Below, piece after piece: positions 27,601-35,764 of a stretch of DNA of 64,000 nt. This stretch comes from Thalassobacterium maritimum (GTDB lineage Bacteria; Verrucomicrobiota; Verrucomicrobiia; Opitutales; Coraliomargaritaceae). The position numbers and the translations under genes are program-made. The notes beneath the pieces are model-generated. The model did no database searches, was not told the DNA's origin, and was given only the letters and a program-made list of their open reading frames with translations. The stretch spans positions 30,660-94,659 of the forward strand of contig NZ_JARXHW010000015.1 of NCBI RefSeq assembly GCF_031127805.1, given 5' to 3'. Position 1 is the stretch's first letter; each line of letters opens with the position of its first letter.

Positions 27601-28304
27601 GGACCAGCGTGACGGGCGATGAGTTCTCCTCTGGTAACGATGCACAGTTGCTGGCACAGCCCTTGGAGTGGACGGATACACAGTTGGATGCCTTGGCGGA
27701 GGAGATTGTGAAGCAAGTGAAGTTGAGAGGTCCATTTTTATCCTTGTCAGAATTTATCAACCGTCAGCTCTCGAACGATGATGACTTGGCGCTGGCCGGC
27801 GCTGTGGAATCGGCTTTGATGGCCTTGGCGGACTATGGAGTGGGCGACAGTAAAAATCCCTACAGTGAAATTCTTTCAGTATTCCCAGTGGATGAGATGG
27901 AGTCGTACATCGATCAAGATGGAGTGGAAGTGCAATATCCCAAATATCTAGCTCGTCAGTTCTCGGATCATGAGAGTTATTACGAATTCCCTAAAGCGGC
28001 GGAAGGGCATGTGGCCTATGGCACGCCTGGTTGGACGCGCCAAGCCGATATTTTGCGGCCCATCGCACCGGTTTTGAGCGTGCGTGACGATAGCTTTACG
28101 GTGCGCAGTTATGGAGCCACCAAGGATCTGCGCGGCAATATTGTTGCCGAAGCTTGGTGCGAAGCTATTGTTAAAAGAACGGCGGAGTATGTGGACCCCA
28201 GCAATGAGAAGGATGATTTTGTAGACTTGAGCGATGTGAATGAGGCCTTTGGGCGCAAATTTGAGATTGTTGCATTTCGTTGGTTAACCGAAGATGAGCT
28301 CTAG
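24675..28304 (+). CDS. Very large pseudopilin/PilX-like membrane-anchored protein (Verru_Chthon cassette protein A-like)
   Basis: A 1209-residue protein with one N-terminal membrane helix, GFALVIALGLMSFVVLLLLS, in a prepilin-like setting: a short basic leader, then a Gly just before Phe. The conserved Glu5 of true prepilins is missing, as in PilX-like proteins and in the Verru_Chthon cassette A group that it resembles in length and N-terminus. The rest is a large extracytoplasmic region with no recognised domain, including YAWWIQGLNTKALI and many Asp/Glu-rich turns. The start is GTG 24675, or more probably ATG 24708 (MFQKRPSRVAMPMHGFALV). Two paralogous small secreted proteins and a two-component pair follow on the same strand. 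The role is probably in a pilus-like surface structure (inference). Confidence 0.7.
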   Translation: MINTNHRNLSPMFQKRPSRVAMPMHGFALVIALGLMSFVVLLLLSISALLRIEVAGADKSLQRMKAEQVALLSLNLAVGKLQGTAGADTRVTAPANTLSGNPDTTPQLTGVWRSWEGLDHDKSDAGKPLAPNYSIKSEDYSEDNPEQGRFLGWLVSGSEGGNSADVPPTLSESAVTVPLLGKGTVGQDASEADYAIENEVHLVPTNIEDEGAQGAAYAWWIQGLNTKALIKQAEPLPDADELELWANRQNSNAHYDSEVFGIPDSDELNRVVTFSSFKLLDASGSTDVGEIAQQNYHSLTHYSRGLLTNAATGGWKRDLSLFGEKWQTLDHNFINSNPDYRVPWGTPVSGSGEGAGEDESIFSTFNLAPGESNEAALKWDVSGNSALIYGWGTDQQVSMTWNSLADFASLYKNLQQDANGNPYYNFYNSLNTSSRATGERFSIIEPMIVRWQTILSLASQAVTEEDETTYVPLVGVSPSVTYYNPYNVTIDSTGYYEDTLQIDKGEFPIKLTFEIDEKTIVPWRLPLLMGMNTVKNNQNRWNVRPMISSLADQKWKPGESRILGRPNISGVVSGTSNVNIRSGMSDVPYFTKLRNSLQDKTQMPENGYEGTGTYEVKWERYAHSGSAPGWLRTDKSRVSTTRSLPFHVSADADEINEKSPINLTADERAVSVTLNSVNYDEEKFEPFLSMALTKRNLFDTYAASKGYVNNKLILSPVILTSGEGIEKSSYEWKIDRLNGQVDPNILNYNDDLSAGTDVSAFVGTSFASESGLARWVTAELPIQPLLSICELQHFDPAYISPDVPRVANALGNSHATPFIQKNEIQIAGQDGYDHSYVFNHIMFDDWFVSSISPELEPFSANIVAGREIDAVLKDFLTGEGELKNTAYVPAFLLTEEAAEEYVEGTYKNSANSWASVAADLEVKGMFNVNSTSVDAWKALLRNVKDGRVPHQTVDTENLGSWEMDLGPEYADAPVSRTSVTGDEFSSGNDAQLLAQPLEWTDTQLDALAEEIVKQVKLRGPFLSLSEFINRQLSNDDDLALAGAVESALMALADYGVGDSKNPYSEILSVFPVDEMESYIDQDGVEVQYPKYLARQFSDHESYYEFPKAAEGHVAYGTPGWTRQADILRPIAPVLSVRDDSFTVRSYGATKDLRGNIVAEAWCEAIVKRTAEYVDPSNEKDDFVDLSDVNEAFGRKFEIVAFRWLTEDEL

Positions 28305-28322
28305 CGGAATATTAGATACATT

Positions 28323-29000
28323 ATGAAAACTTTGCTTAGTTTACTGTTTCTGTTGTGTGCGTGCTTACCCTTGCAAGGACGTGTAGGGCGGATTTTGTAT
28401 TACAATAAACCTGCGAATGCACCGGATCGGGTTTACTTGTATGTCGACGGTCAGTTTCACAGTGAGGTTGACTTGCCTAGCTTTCAGTTTGGTCAGGATA
28501 TTGAATTTGAGCAAGGGCGCGGCGTCCTGAAACTCATCTTCTCTCCTCGATTATTGGAAGAAGGAGAGCCGCTTCCGGAAGGTTTGCCCTCTGTAAATGT
28601 TCGCAAGGGCTGGGAGAAGTTTTTAATCGTAGTCGTTGAGAGCCAGAAGAGCTCCTTACTACCGATTAAGCCCATCGTTATTAACGCGAATGAGAAGCAT
28701 TTCGGTAATGGGGATTTTCTATTTATGAATTTGACCCCCAATCTGCTAGGAGGGACCTTTGGTGAGGAACAGATCCGAGTGGCCCCGCGTAAAATGCATG
28801 TCGCTAAAATGGCGGCCTACCAAGGAGAGTTTCTTGATGTCAAGCTGGACTATGTCAGGCCTGACGGTCAAAAGAAACGGCGTTGGATGATTTATCAAGG
28901 CTGGCGAATTTTGCCGGACCGCAGAACCCTGGTCTTCTGCTATGTGCCTGAGGGGCGTAAAACGATGAAGTACTTTGCGACGCAGGTGAAGAATATGTGA
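28323..29000 (+). CDS. Secreted hypothetical protein, first of a tandem paralog pair
   Basis: A 225-residue protein with a signal peptide (MKTLLSLLFLLCACLPLQG). It has no recognised family. It is clearly related along its whole length to the next gene: both share RILYYN near residue 23, a GLPxVxVxxxWEKxLIVVVE segment, NxLLGTFGEeQI, a KMAAYQGEFLDVKLDYVRPD segment, RRWMIYQGWR and a final MKYFATQVK. The regular beta-strand pattern suggests two similar beta domains. It starts 18 bp after the large pseudopilin-like gene, so the products may form part of the same assembly. Confidence 0.75.
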   Translation: MKTLLSLLFLLCACLPLQGRVGRILYYNKPANAPDRVYLYVDGQFHSEVDLPSFQFGQDIEFEQGRGVLKLIFSPRLLEEGEPLPEGLPSVNVRKGWEKFLIVVVESQKSSLLPIKPIVINANEKHFGNGDFLFMNLTPNLLGGTFGEEQIRVAPRKMHVAKMAAYQGEFLDVKLDYVRPDGQKKRRWMIYQGWRILPDRRTLVFCYVPEGRKTMKYFATQVKNM

Positions 29001-29055
29001 ATGAAGAATCGGGCATTGGGGCAGGTTTTTTGCCGGCTCTGGAGCGATTGATATT

Positions 29056-29730
29056 ATGAGAACTTTAATTTATTGGTCATTATTTTTATGTGTATCTTTG
29101 TCGTCGCAAGCGACAGTCGCTCGAATACTGTATTACAATCCACAAGAGACGGCACCTTCGACCATCTATATGTATGTCGAGAATCAATTGCTGGGAGAGG
29201 TGAATGCGGCGCTGGATTTTGGTGACGACGTAAACTTGGATACCAGCGGTGAAACGATCGAAGTGGTTTTCTCGCCGACGCAGATTGTTGAGGGAGCCAA
29301 ACTCGCAAGTGGCTTGCCCACGGTTACTGTGCAGCAGGATTGGGAAAAATGCCTGATCGTCGTTGTTGAAGCGGCTGGGAATGAGCGCTTGCCGGTGGAG
29401 GCTTATGCGGTGAATGCAGACGCGCATTTCTTTGGACAGAGTGATTTTCTCTTTATTAATGGCAGTCCAAATCGTCTGCTGGGCACCTTTGGTGAGAAGC
29501 AAATTGAAGTGAACTCTCAGGATTTAAATGTCGTTCAGATGGCGGCGCATCGTGGTGAGTTTTTAGATGTTAAAATCGATTATATTCGACCAGACGAGGA
29601 TGGTAAGCGGCGTTGGATGATTCAGCAAGGTTGGCGGGTGATGGCAGATAGAAGAACAGTGGTGCTCTCTTATCAACCTGCGGGACGTACTAATATGAAA
29701 TATTTCGCTGTGCAGCTTAAGGACTTTTAG
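29056..29730 (+). CDS. Secreted hypothetical protein, second of a tandem paralog pair
   Basis: A 224-residue protein with a signal peptide (MRTLIYWSLFLCVSLSSQA). It is a diverged duplicate of the preceding gene, with roughly half of the positions alike by eye, including DWEKCLIVVVE, RLLGTFGEKQIE, MAAHRGEFLDVKIDYIRPD and MKYFAVQLKDF. No enzyme motif or domain is recognised. The pair is transcribed with the large pseudopilin-like protein before it and the sensor kinase after it. Confidence 0.75.
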   Translation: MRTLIYWSLFLCVSLSSQATVARILYYNPQETAPSTIYMYVENQLLGEVNAALDFGDDVNLDTSGETIEVVFSPTQIVEGAKLASGLPTVTVQQDWEKCLIVVVEAAGNERLPVEAYAVNADAHFFGQSDFLFINGSPNRLLGTFGEKQIEVNSQDLNVVQMAAHRGEFLDVKIDYIRPDEDGKRRWMIQQGWRVMADRRTVVLSYQPAGRTNMKYFAVQLKDF

Positions 29731-29791
29731 TCAGAGCTCTGTGCGGTTTAATGCATTGCCCCATCCAGCATCGTTCATTTATTCTGTGTCC

Positions 29792-31717
29792 ATGTTTCGA
29801 TGTTTTTTGTGCCTCGCTTTATTGATGAGTGCTTGCGCTTCAGTGGTGTTCGCAGGCGGCCGTTCGATTGCTGAATTAGAAACGCGAAAGGCGGAGATTG
29901 AGCAGGAGCTAGAGTTGTTATCTCGACCCAGTTTACGCGGAGGGACCGGGGCGATTGGTTTTCACTCTTTCCCTTACTCGGAGTCGGAGAATGCCTTCTG
30001 GCTTAAGGTCGATTTAAAGGAAACGCATCGCATACACGAGGTGGTGCTGATCCCGGTGCTCTGGCGTGATATGGAAGAGGGTTTTCGTGAGGATGCCCTC
30101 CCTGATGAGTTGCAAGTCTATGCAGGGACCGAAGACGACCCCATAGGAGTGCTGGTGGCCGAATATCGGACTCCTGTTGGCAGGTCGCCTGGCATCACTC
30201 CGATTGTGTTGCCTGTCGAAGAGACGGAAGCCTCGTGGGTGCGGATTGAAGGCCCACGACTCTCTCGTCGCTTATTTGACAATCAATATGTTTTTCAGAT
30301 GTCCGAAATAGCCGTTTTCAGCGGAGGGGTCAATGTGGCCTTGCGCAAGCCGGTCACCACTTCGCTCAAAACCGCGCGCGATCCGTCCGGAGCTTGGGAT
30401 ATTTCTTTTCTGGTCGATGGGATTACGCCCTACATCATGAACTCTGCCCGCGGAAAGCAGAGCGTGGGCTATCTGGGTGATTTCGGCGCTACGCCCGAAT
30501 TGTATCTAGACATGGAAGAGCCGCAGACGATTACGGAGATTCATCTGCATGCGGTGGAGCAGAGTAACACGGTGCCACAGGCTTTTATCGGGGATTTGGG
30601 GATTCCCCGAGAATTTAGGATAGAAGGTTCGGAGACACGGGATTTTGAGAATCCGGTGGTCTTGCTGTATTGTCATTTTTCCGGCATTTCGCAGATGGGG
30701 CCGATCATGATGTGGCATATTCCTCCGACCCAGTGTCGCTACGTGCGCATTGTAACGCTTGAGTCCGCTTCTTCCGAGTTGGCACATGGACGGGAGACGC
30801 GGATCGGTTTTTCTGAGGTGGAGTTGATCGCCGATGGCGTAAATGTCGCCGAGGGCAAAGAGGTCTGGACTGAACCAGTTATGCGCAGCCGGCGCAGTCC
30901 AGGAGCACTCACTGATGGGCATAATTATTACGGTCAAATTCTGCCCACCCGAGCTTGGCTGCAGGAATTGGCACTGCGTTTTGATCTGGAGACGGAGCTA
31001 GCTGCTTTGAGGCAGGAGTTAAGTCGAAAGTATTCACGCCAAGAACAATTACTCTTTTGGATGCGCTGGGGCTTAGTGGTGGCCTGTTTTGCGGTAGTCT
31101 TTATCGTATTTTACAGTCGTACTTTACGCATTCGGCATGAGGCGCGGGTGCGTGAGCGCATCGCTGCCAATCTGCATGATGAGCTCGGTGCTAATTTGCA
31201 TGCAATCGGGATGTGGAGCGACATCGCCCAAGAATCTGTGGATGCGCCGGATTCATTGCGGGAGAGCCTACAGCGAATTCGGGGATTGACGGAGCGCACG
31301 GGGGCTTCTGCACGCCTGTGTTCTAACATGCTTGAGGCCGAAGGTGTTTGTGAAGATCTGGTCGATGAGATGAAGCGCGAAGCTTCGCGCTTGCTGGCCG
31401 ATATTCGTTATGAGCTCAAGTTTGAGGGAGAGGCTGCGATCAACCGCCTGTCGCGTCGTCAGAGGATTGATATCTTTTTATTTTTTAAGGAGTCGTTGAC
31501 CAATATCATTCGGCACGGGCAGGCTACGGGCGCTCTTATCGTATTGTCGGTGGCTAAGCGCGATGTGACGTTGACCATAGCGGACGATGGCTGTGGACTG
31601 AGTGGTGGCTTACCCAATTCTTTACAACGACGTGCCAAGTTGATGCGTGCCAAAGCTGGTGTGGAGCATCCGGAGGAGGGGGGCACTCTAGTCTGGCTTA
31701 AGCTGAAGGCTCGCTAA
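29792..31717 (+). CDS. Sensor histidine kinase with discoidin-like extracytoplasmic region (NarL-type partner)
   Basis: A 641-residue membrane kinase. The start was moved to ATG 29792 (MFRCFLCLALLMSACASVVF), which gives a proper signal peptide; a GTG at 29741 would add 17 residues. Residues about 25-400 form a periplasmic region that looks like two discoidin (F5/8 C) units: IHEVVLIPVLW, LQVYAGTEDDPIG, VNVALRKPVTTS, then ITEIHLHAVEQS and CRYVRIVTLESAS. A short coiled coil leads to one membrane helix (about 424-443). The dimerisation helix has phospho-acceptor His462 in ANLHDELGANLHAIG (HisKA_3 type), and the ATPase domain has KESLTNIIRHG and DDGCG. It is paired with the regulator 22 bp downstream. 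Discoidin-like folds often bind glycans, so it may sense polysaccharide (inference). Confidence 0.85.
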   Translation: MFRCFLCLALLMSACASVVFAGGRSIAELETRKAEIEQELELLSRPSLRGGTGAIGFHSFPYSESENAFWLKVDLKETHRIHEVVLIPVLWRDMEEGFREDALPDELQVYAGTEDDPIGVLVAEYRTPVGRSPGITPIVLPVEETEASWVRIEGPRLSRRLFDNQYVFQMSEIAVFSGGVNVALRKPVTTSLKTARDPSGAWDISFLVDGITPYIMNSARGKQSVGYLGDFGATPELYLDMEEPQTITEIHLHAVEQSNTVPQAFIGDLGIPREFRIEGSETRDFENPVVLLYCHFSGISQMGPIMMWHIPPTQCRYVRIVTLESASSELAHGRETRIGFSEVELIADGVNVAEGKEVWTEPVMRSRRSPGALTDGHNYYGQILPTRAWLQELALRFDLETELAALRQELSRKYSRQEQLLFWMRWGLVVACFAVVFIVFYSRTLRIRHEARVRERIAANLHDELGANLHAIGMWSDIAQESVDAPDSLRESLQRIRGLTERTGASARLCSNMLEAEGVCEDLVDEMKREASRLLADIRYELKFEGEAAINRLSRRQRIDIFLFFKESLTNIIRHGQATGALIVLSVAKRDVTLTIADDGCGLSGGLPNSLQRRAKLMRAKAGVEHPEEGGTLVWLKLKAR

Positions 31718-31739
31718 AAAATTACATCCAATAGATAAT

Positions 31740-32417
31740 ATGATTATGAAAATGCCGATAAGAGTGATGCTGGTCGAGGACAATGAAGAGTATCGCGATG
31801 TCATCAAATTTGCCTTAAACCGTGAAGAAGACCTCGAGCTGTTTAGTCAGTTCGGCACTGCAGAAATGGCGATCAGCAGCATCGGTAAAATACGCTCCAA
31901 GCTGTTTCCGCAGGTCATCTTGCTGGATATGCGTTTGCCGGGGATGAGTGGCTTGGAGGCGATCCCTCACTTTCAAGAGTGCTTGCCAGAGGTTAAGATC
32001 ATCATTCTCACACAGTCGGATGCGGAAGCCGATGTGGTGCGGGCCATTGCTTTGGGGGCGTCTGGATATTTACTCAAGTCGGCGACCGTGCAGCAGGTCA
32101 ACGAAGCGATTCGAACCGTGATGCAGGGAGGGGCCTCGCTGGATCCCAAGGTAGCTGCCTACATCGTCAAAAGTCTGCGTGAGCGCCCCGTGCCGACTTC
32201 CTCCAAAAAACTATTGTCCGACCGGGAGACACAGGTGCTGGAGTTGTTGGCAGATGGTTTGCAAAAACGTGAAATCGCGGAGCAACTGCATATCAGTTAT
32301 CCGACCGTTGATGCGCATGTGCGGCATATCTATGAGAAGCTGGATGTTCGAAATGCGCCCTCAGCGGTGAGGACGGCTTATCGGATGGGGATTTTCGATT
32401 CAGACGAGTGGATCTAG
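31740..32417 (+). CDS. NarL/FixJ-type response regulator
   Basis: A 225-residue two-component regulator. The receiver domain (about 6-125) has the acidic pocket VEDN, the phospho-acceptor Asp63 in ILLDMRLPGMSG, the switch Thr in ILTQSD and the Lys in LLKSA. A LuxR-type helix-turn-helix follows (about 160-222): LSDRETQVLELLADGLQKRE, then AEQLHISYPTVDAHVRHIYEKL. It must be the partner of the HisKA_3 kinase just upstream. Likely targets are its own cluster or the TPR/ExbB operon that starts 254 bp later, but no binding site can be shown. Confidence 0.93.
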   Translation: MIMKMPIRVMLVEDNEEYRDVIKFALNREEDLELFSQFGTAEMAISSIGKIRSKLFPQVILLDMRLPGMSGLEAIPHFQECLPEVKIIILTQSDAEADVVRAIALGASGYLLKSATVQQVNEAIRTVMQGGASLDPKVAAYIVKSLRERPVPTSSKKLLSDRETQVLELLADGLQKREIAEQLHISYPTVDAHVRHIYEKLDVRNAPSAVRTAYRMGIFDSDEWI

Positions 32418-32671
32418 CCTTGGCTTCTGTATCATTCTAGGCCTATGGCCGCCTCTCGTGAGCAGGTTTTGATACCGAATCGTGGTAGAGAATGTGACGC
32501 AGTATAGTGTATATAAGCGATAGTTTCCTGTCGTGGAAATGATATATTGAAGTGCTATTATGCTTCGACCTGTGCTATGTGCCTAGTCGTTTCATTTAAC
32601 GATACTAGCCCCATATATTTTCATCGCTGAATTGCCTACGGTCCGTATGGCACTTCGGCTGCTCCCATGAC

Positions 32672-35600
32672 ATGATTTACCCCTTAAAACGCATTGCTGC
32701 AATTTATTGCTTGTTTGCTTTCGTGTGGATCGCAGTGGCATCAGCAGCGCCAAGAAATGAATCGTTGGCGGGGCAAATACAGCGTGCCAAGGCTTTGATT
32801 GGCAGTCAGCAGCTTGTTAAGGCGCGTCCGCTGCTACAAAGTTTACGAAAGAATCCCGATGTGGATAAGGGCGTTCACCCCACACTCGACTTCCATATCG
32901 CACTTTCCTACGTATTTGAGTATTTCCAGACGGATACACCGGCCGCCTTGCAGGAGGCGATTCAGCGTTTCACTGTTTTTACCAAGACTTATCCGAAGCA
33001 CACGCTGGCTCCTGTGGCGCGTTACAACCTGGCGGATTTGCAAGCGGCCTCCAAAGAGTTTAAAGCCGCGCTTCAAACTTACATAACACTCTATCGCAAT
33101 CCGGTGCCGGGCATTGAGCGTGACGAGGTGCTGCGGAAAATTATTTTAATCTATATTCTAGAGAATCAGTGGGTAGCTGGCATCCCTTACTTCGAAGATG
33201 GCATGCGCTCTGCGGAGTCCTCGCAAGACCGCGTCACCTATGCCGCCTATTTGTTGATAGCAAAAGCAAAGCAAGGGAATGTCAGTGATTCCCGGCAGTA
33301 TCTTGAATTCTTTAATAGCTCCGCGCCAGTCTTTTATACGCCCCGTTTCAATGCATCGTTAATGGAGATCGGTGACCAGTTAAAGTCAGAAGGAGACTTG
33401 GCGAGCGCCAGTTTGTTCTATCGCTTTGTACGGCCCTATGAGGCGCTGGAGAGCGGTTTGAGCCATTATATCGAAAGCTTGCAGCGCGAGGTCGCGCGCT
33501 ACGTGGGCAATGTGGTGTTGCGAAATTTCTACCAGCAAAAGAAGACTGAGTTAGACAACGCGCAGGCCGACCTCGCTGCCTTGAAAGCGTCGACAAACTA
33601 CACGCCACTCCTTAACTGGCGCATTGCCAGCGTATACATGGATATGGGGCGCGATTGGGAAGCTTATTGGCGTTTTCGGGTGATGGTCGACACGTATCCC
33701 CAGCACGAGTTCGCCGAAGATATTCTTTTCTTCTCCTTATCGCTGGCGCGTCAACTGGGGCTGCGTGAGGAGGCCGGTAAATTATCGGAGCGTTATTTAG
33801 GAAGCAATAGCTACGAGAAATATCGTGGCACAGTCGCCGATGCGCTCTCCACTGATTATCTTGAATACGATGAGTTTGAGGAAATTTACCAACTGACACG
33901 CTGGTATCTTGAAGGAAATGCCAACGATGCGGCAGCGTCTTTGCTTCTCTTCAAACATGGTATGGCGCGTTTGACGCGTTTTGAGACGCGTGAGCTCGTT
34001 GAGGATTTTCAATATTTTAAGGAGCGCTATGATCGCAGCAAAAGTGCGTTGGTTATCAATTATTTCTTAGGAATTGGACAGCTCAGTGAGGAGAATCACC
34101 AAGCCGCGTTGGAGCTGTTCGAAGAGGTGATTGCCGACCCCAATACCCGCTTCCGTGCGGATGCGAGCTTTCGCAAGGCACTGTGCGTGATGGGCTTGGA
34201 TCGGCTCGTCGAGGCGAGAGATCTGATCCTCGATTTTGTGGCGAAATATCCCGACAATCCGTTGCGTGCGCAGGCCGAGCTTGTGTTGGGCAACTTGGTG
34301 CATCTACTCGGCGATGTTGAGTCGGCTCTAGGGCATTATTACCAGATTGAGCCGCATACGGATGATCCGGGATTGCTCGCTTCCGGGGAAATGAAGGTTG
34401 CTCAAATTTTCTTCGACCGCAGGGAAGAGGAGGCTGCGATCGCTCGCTTGCAGAAATTCATTGATGCCTACTCGCAAGAGCCGGAAGTGATACCAGTGGT
34501 GGTCGCATTGTCGGACTTCTACGACCAACTCGATCAACCGAGGCGGGCATTGAACAGTATCCAACAACCGCTTGATCAATTCTTTGATATGACTACGGTC
34601 GATGAACTGGACAGTCTGCTAGTCGACTATCTGATCAAGGATCGCGCCTTGCGTGTGATGCGCGAGAAGACCGATGCTTTTTTGCAGGAAATCTCTCAAT
34701 CGCCGGAATTGCTTAGAGATTTGGTCGGTGACCGCGCGAAACAATACCGCTTTTTCAAAGAAAACTCGCAAATAGATGCTTTGGTGAAATATCGCTTCGT
34801 GCGGGACGATGTATTTCGTACTGCCATTCTGGACTACTATAAGCAATGGGACGCGGCAGCTGCCGAGCAGGCGGCCTTGCAGAATGAATCGATTGAGGGA
34901 AAGGCTGAGCCCGAACCGAAGCCTTATCCGGTGGTTGAGCATGCCGTGTTGGAAGAGTTGAAGGCTGAAATTCGAGAGCTCAATCAAACCATCCCGCAGC
35001 AAACTGCCGATGATTGGCTGGAAAATCGTCTGGTTCGTGCCAGCGCGGCGGATAACTTACCCTTGGTTGTGCGCATCGAAGCCGCACTTGCGGCGACGCA
35101 AGAACCTAAGCTCCAGCCACGTCCGGAGCTGGTGCGCCTGATTGAAAACGAAGCGATTTGGTCAGAGATCGGGCCCGCAGGCCAGCTGTGGATTCTCACT
35201 GTAATCAGCGAGAGTCGTCCCGGGCAAGCGGCGGGTATTCTGGAACTTGCTAAAGCCGACTTCATGAATACCAGCGTCGAGCTGGATATGCACGTCCTGT
35301 TGGCAAAGACCTATCAAAGGCTCGGTCAAATTGAAAATGCGATCGAACGTTACAAGATATTGATCAAACGCTTTGCCGCCGCAGACGAATCCTGCGAGGC
35401 AGCCTTAACGATCGGTCGCCTGGAGATTGAACGGGAGAACTTTGAGGCTGCGCGCAAACAGTTGGAGATGATCCTTTATCAAAATCAATGGCGGGGGCTA
35501 CGCCACGGGCAAGCCTTGCTATGGATCGGTCGTGCGTATGCAGCTGAGGCTAAGTTTTCGGAGGCACATGGTTTCTTTGAGCGCATTATGCTCGGTTACC

Positions 35601-35764
35601 CAGGCTTTAACGAATTATTGGGCATCGCCTACTACGAAGATATACTCGCATTGAAGCAAATGGGGGAGATGTCCAGTGCACAGACAGTCTACGAAGCTTT
35701 TAATATGACGCCCGGTTTGGAAGATACGGAAGCGGCTGCTTTAATCAGAAAGGAATTCGAATGA
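32672..35764 (+). CDS. Large secreted TPR protein, first gene of ExbB/ExbD operon
   Basis: A 1030-residue protein with a signal peptide (MIYPLKRIAAIYCLFAFVWI to ASAA) and many TPR-like helical repeats over nearly its whole length, e.g. AKALIGSQQLVKARPLLQSL, PVARYNLADLQAASKEFKAA, FRADASFRKALCVMGLDRLV and LLAKTYQRLGQIENAIERYK. A charged patch with EPEPKPYP sits around residue 750. It resembles periplasmic TPR scaffold proteins that accompany Tol/ExbB systems (YbgF-like in role, but far larger). Its stop overlaps the start of the next TPR gene by 4 bp (ATGA), showing translational coupling. The role is inferred to be scaffolding of an energised envelope complex. Confidence 0.8.
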   Translation: MIYPLKRIAAIYCLFAFVWIAVASAAPRNESLAGQIQRAKALIGSQQLVKARPLLQSLRKNPDVDKGVHPTLDFHIALSYVFEYFQTDTPAALQEAIQRFTVFTKTYPKHTLAPVARYNLADLQAASKEFKAALQTYITLYRNPVPGIERDEVLRKIILIYILENQWVAGIPYFEDGMRSAESSQDRVTYAAYLLIAKAKQGNVSDSRQYLEFFNSSAPVFYTPRFNASLMEIGDQLKSEGDLASASLFYRFVRPYEALESGLSHYIESLQREVARYVGNVVLRNFYQQKKTELDNAQADLAALKASTNYTPLLNWRIASVYMDMGRDWEAYWRFRVMVDTYPQHEFAEDILFFSLSLARQLGLREEAGKLSERYLGSNSYEKYRGTVADALSTDYLEYDEFEEIYQLTRWYLEGNANDAAASLLLFKHGMARLTRFETRELVEDFQYFKERYDRSKSALVINYFLGIGQLSEENHQAALELFEEVIADPNTRFRADASFRKALCVMGLDRLVEARDLILDFVAKYPDNPLRAQAELVLGNLVHLLGDVESALGHYYQIEPHTDDPGLLASGEMKVAQIFFDRREEEAAIARLQKFIDAYSQEPEVIPVVVALSDFYDQLDQPRRALNSIQQPLDQFFDMTTVDELDSLLVDYLIKDRALRVMREKTDAFLQEISQSPELLRDLVGDRAKQYRFFKENSQIDALVKYRFVRDDVFRTAILDYYKQWDAAAAEQAALQNESIEGKAEPEPKPYPVVEHAVLEELKAEIRELNQTIPQQTADDWLENRLVRASAADNLPLVVRIEAALAATQEPKLQPRPELVRLIENEAIWSEIGPAGQLWILTVISESRPGQAAGILELAKADFMNTSVELDMHVLLAKTYQRLGQIENAIERYKILIKRFAAADESCEAALTIGRLEIERENFEAARKQLEMILYQNQWRGLRHGQALLWIGRAYAAEAKFSEAHGFFERIMLGYPGFNELLGIAYYEDILALKQMGEMSSAQTVYEAFNMTPGLEDTEAAALIRKEFE

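Noticed and set aside
24675..28304. Large protein considered as an adhesin or autotransporter
   Set aside because: No repeats, no beta-barrel end and no sorting signal; the N-terminal helix is pseudopilin/PilX-like instead.
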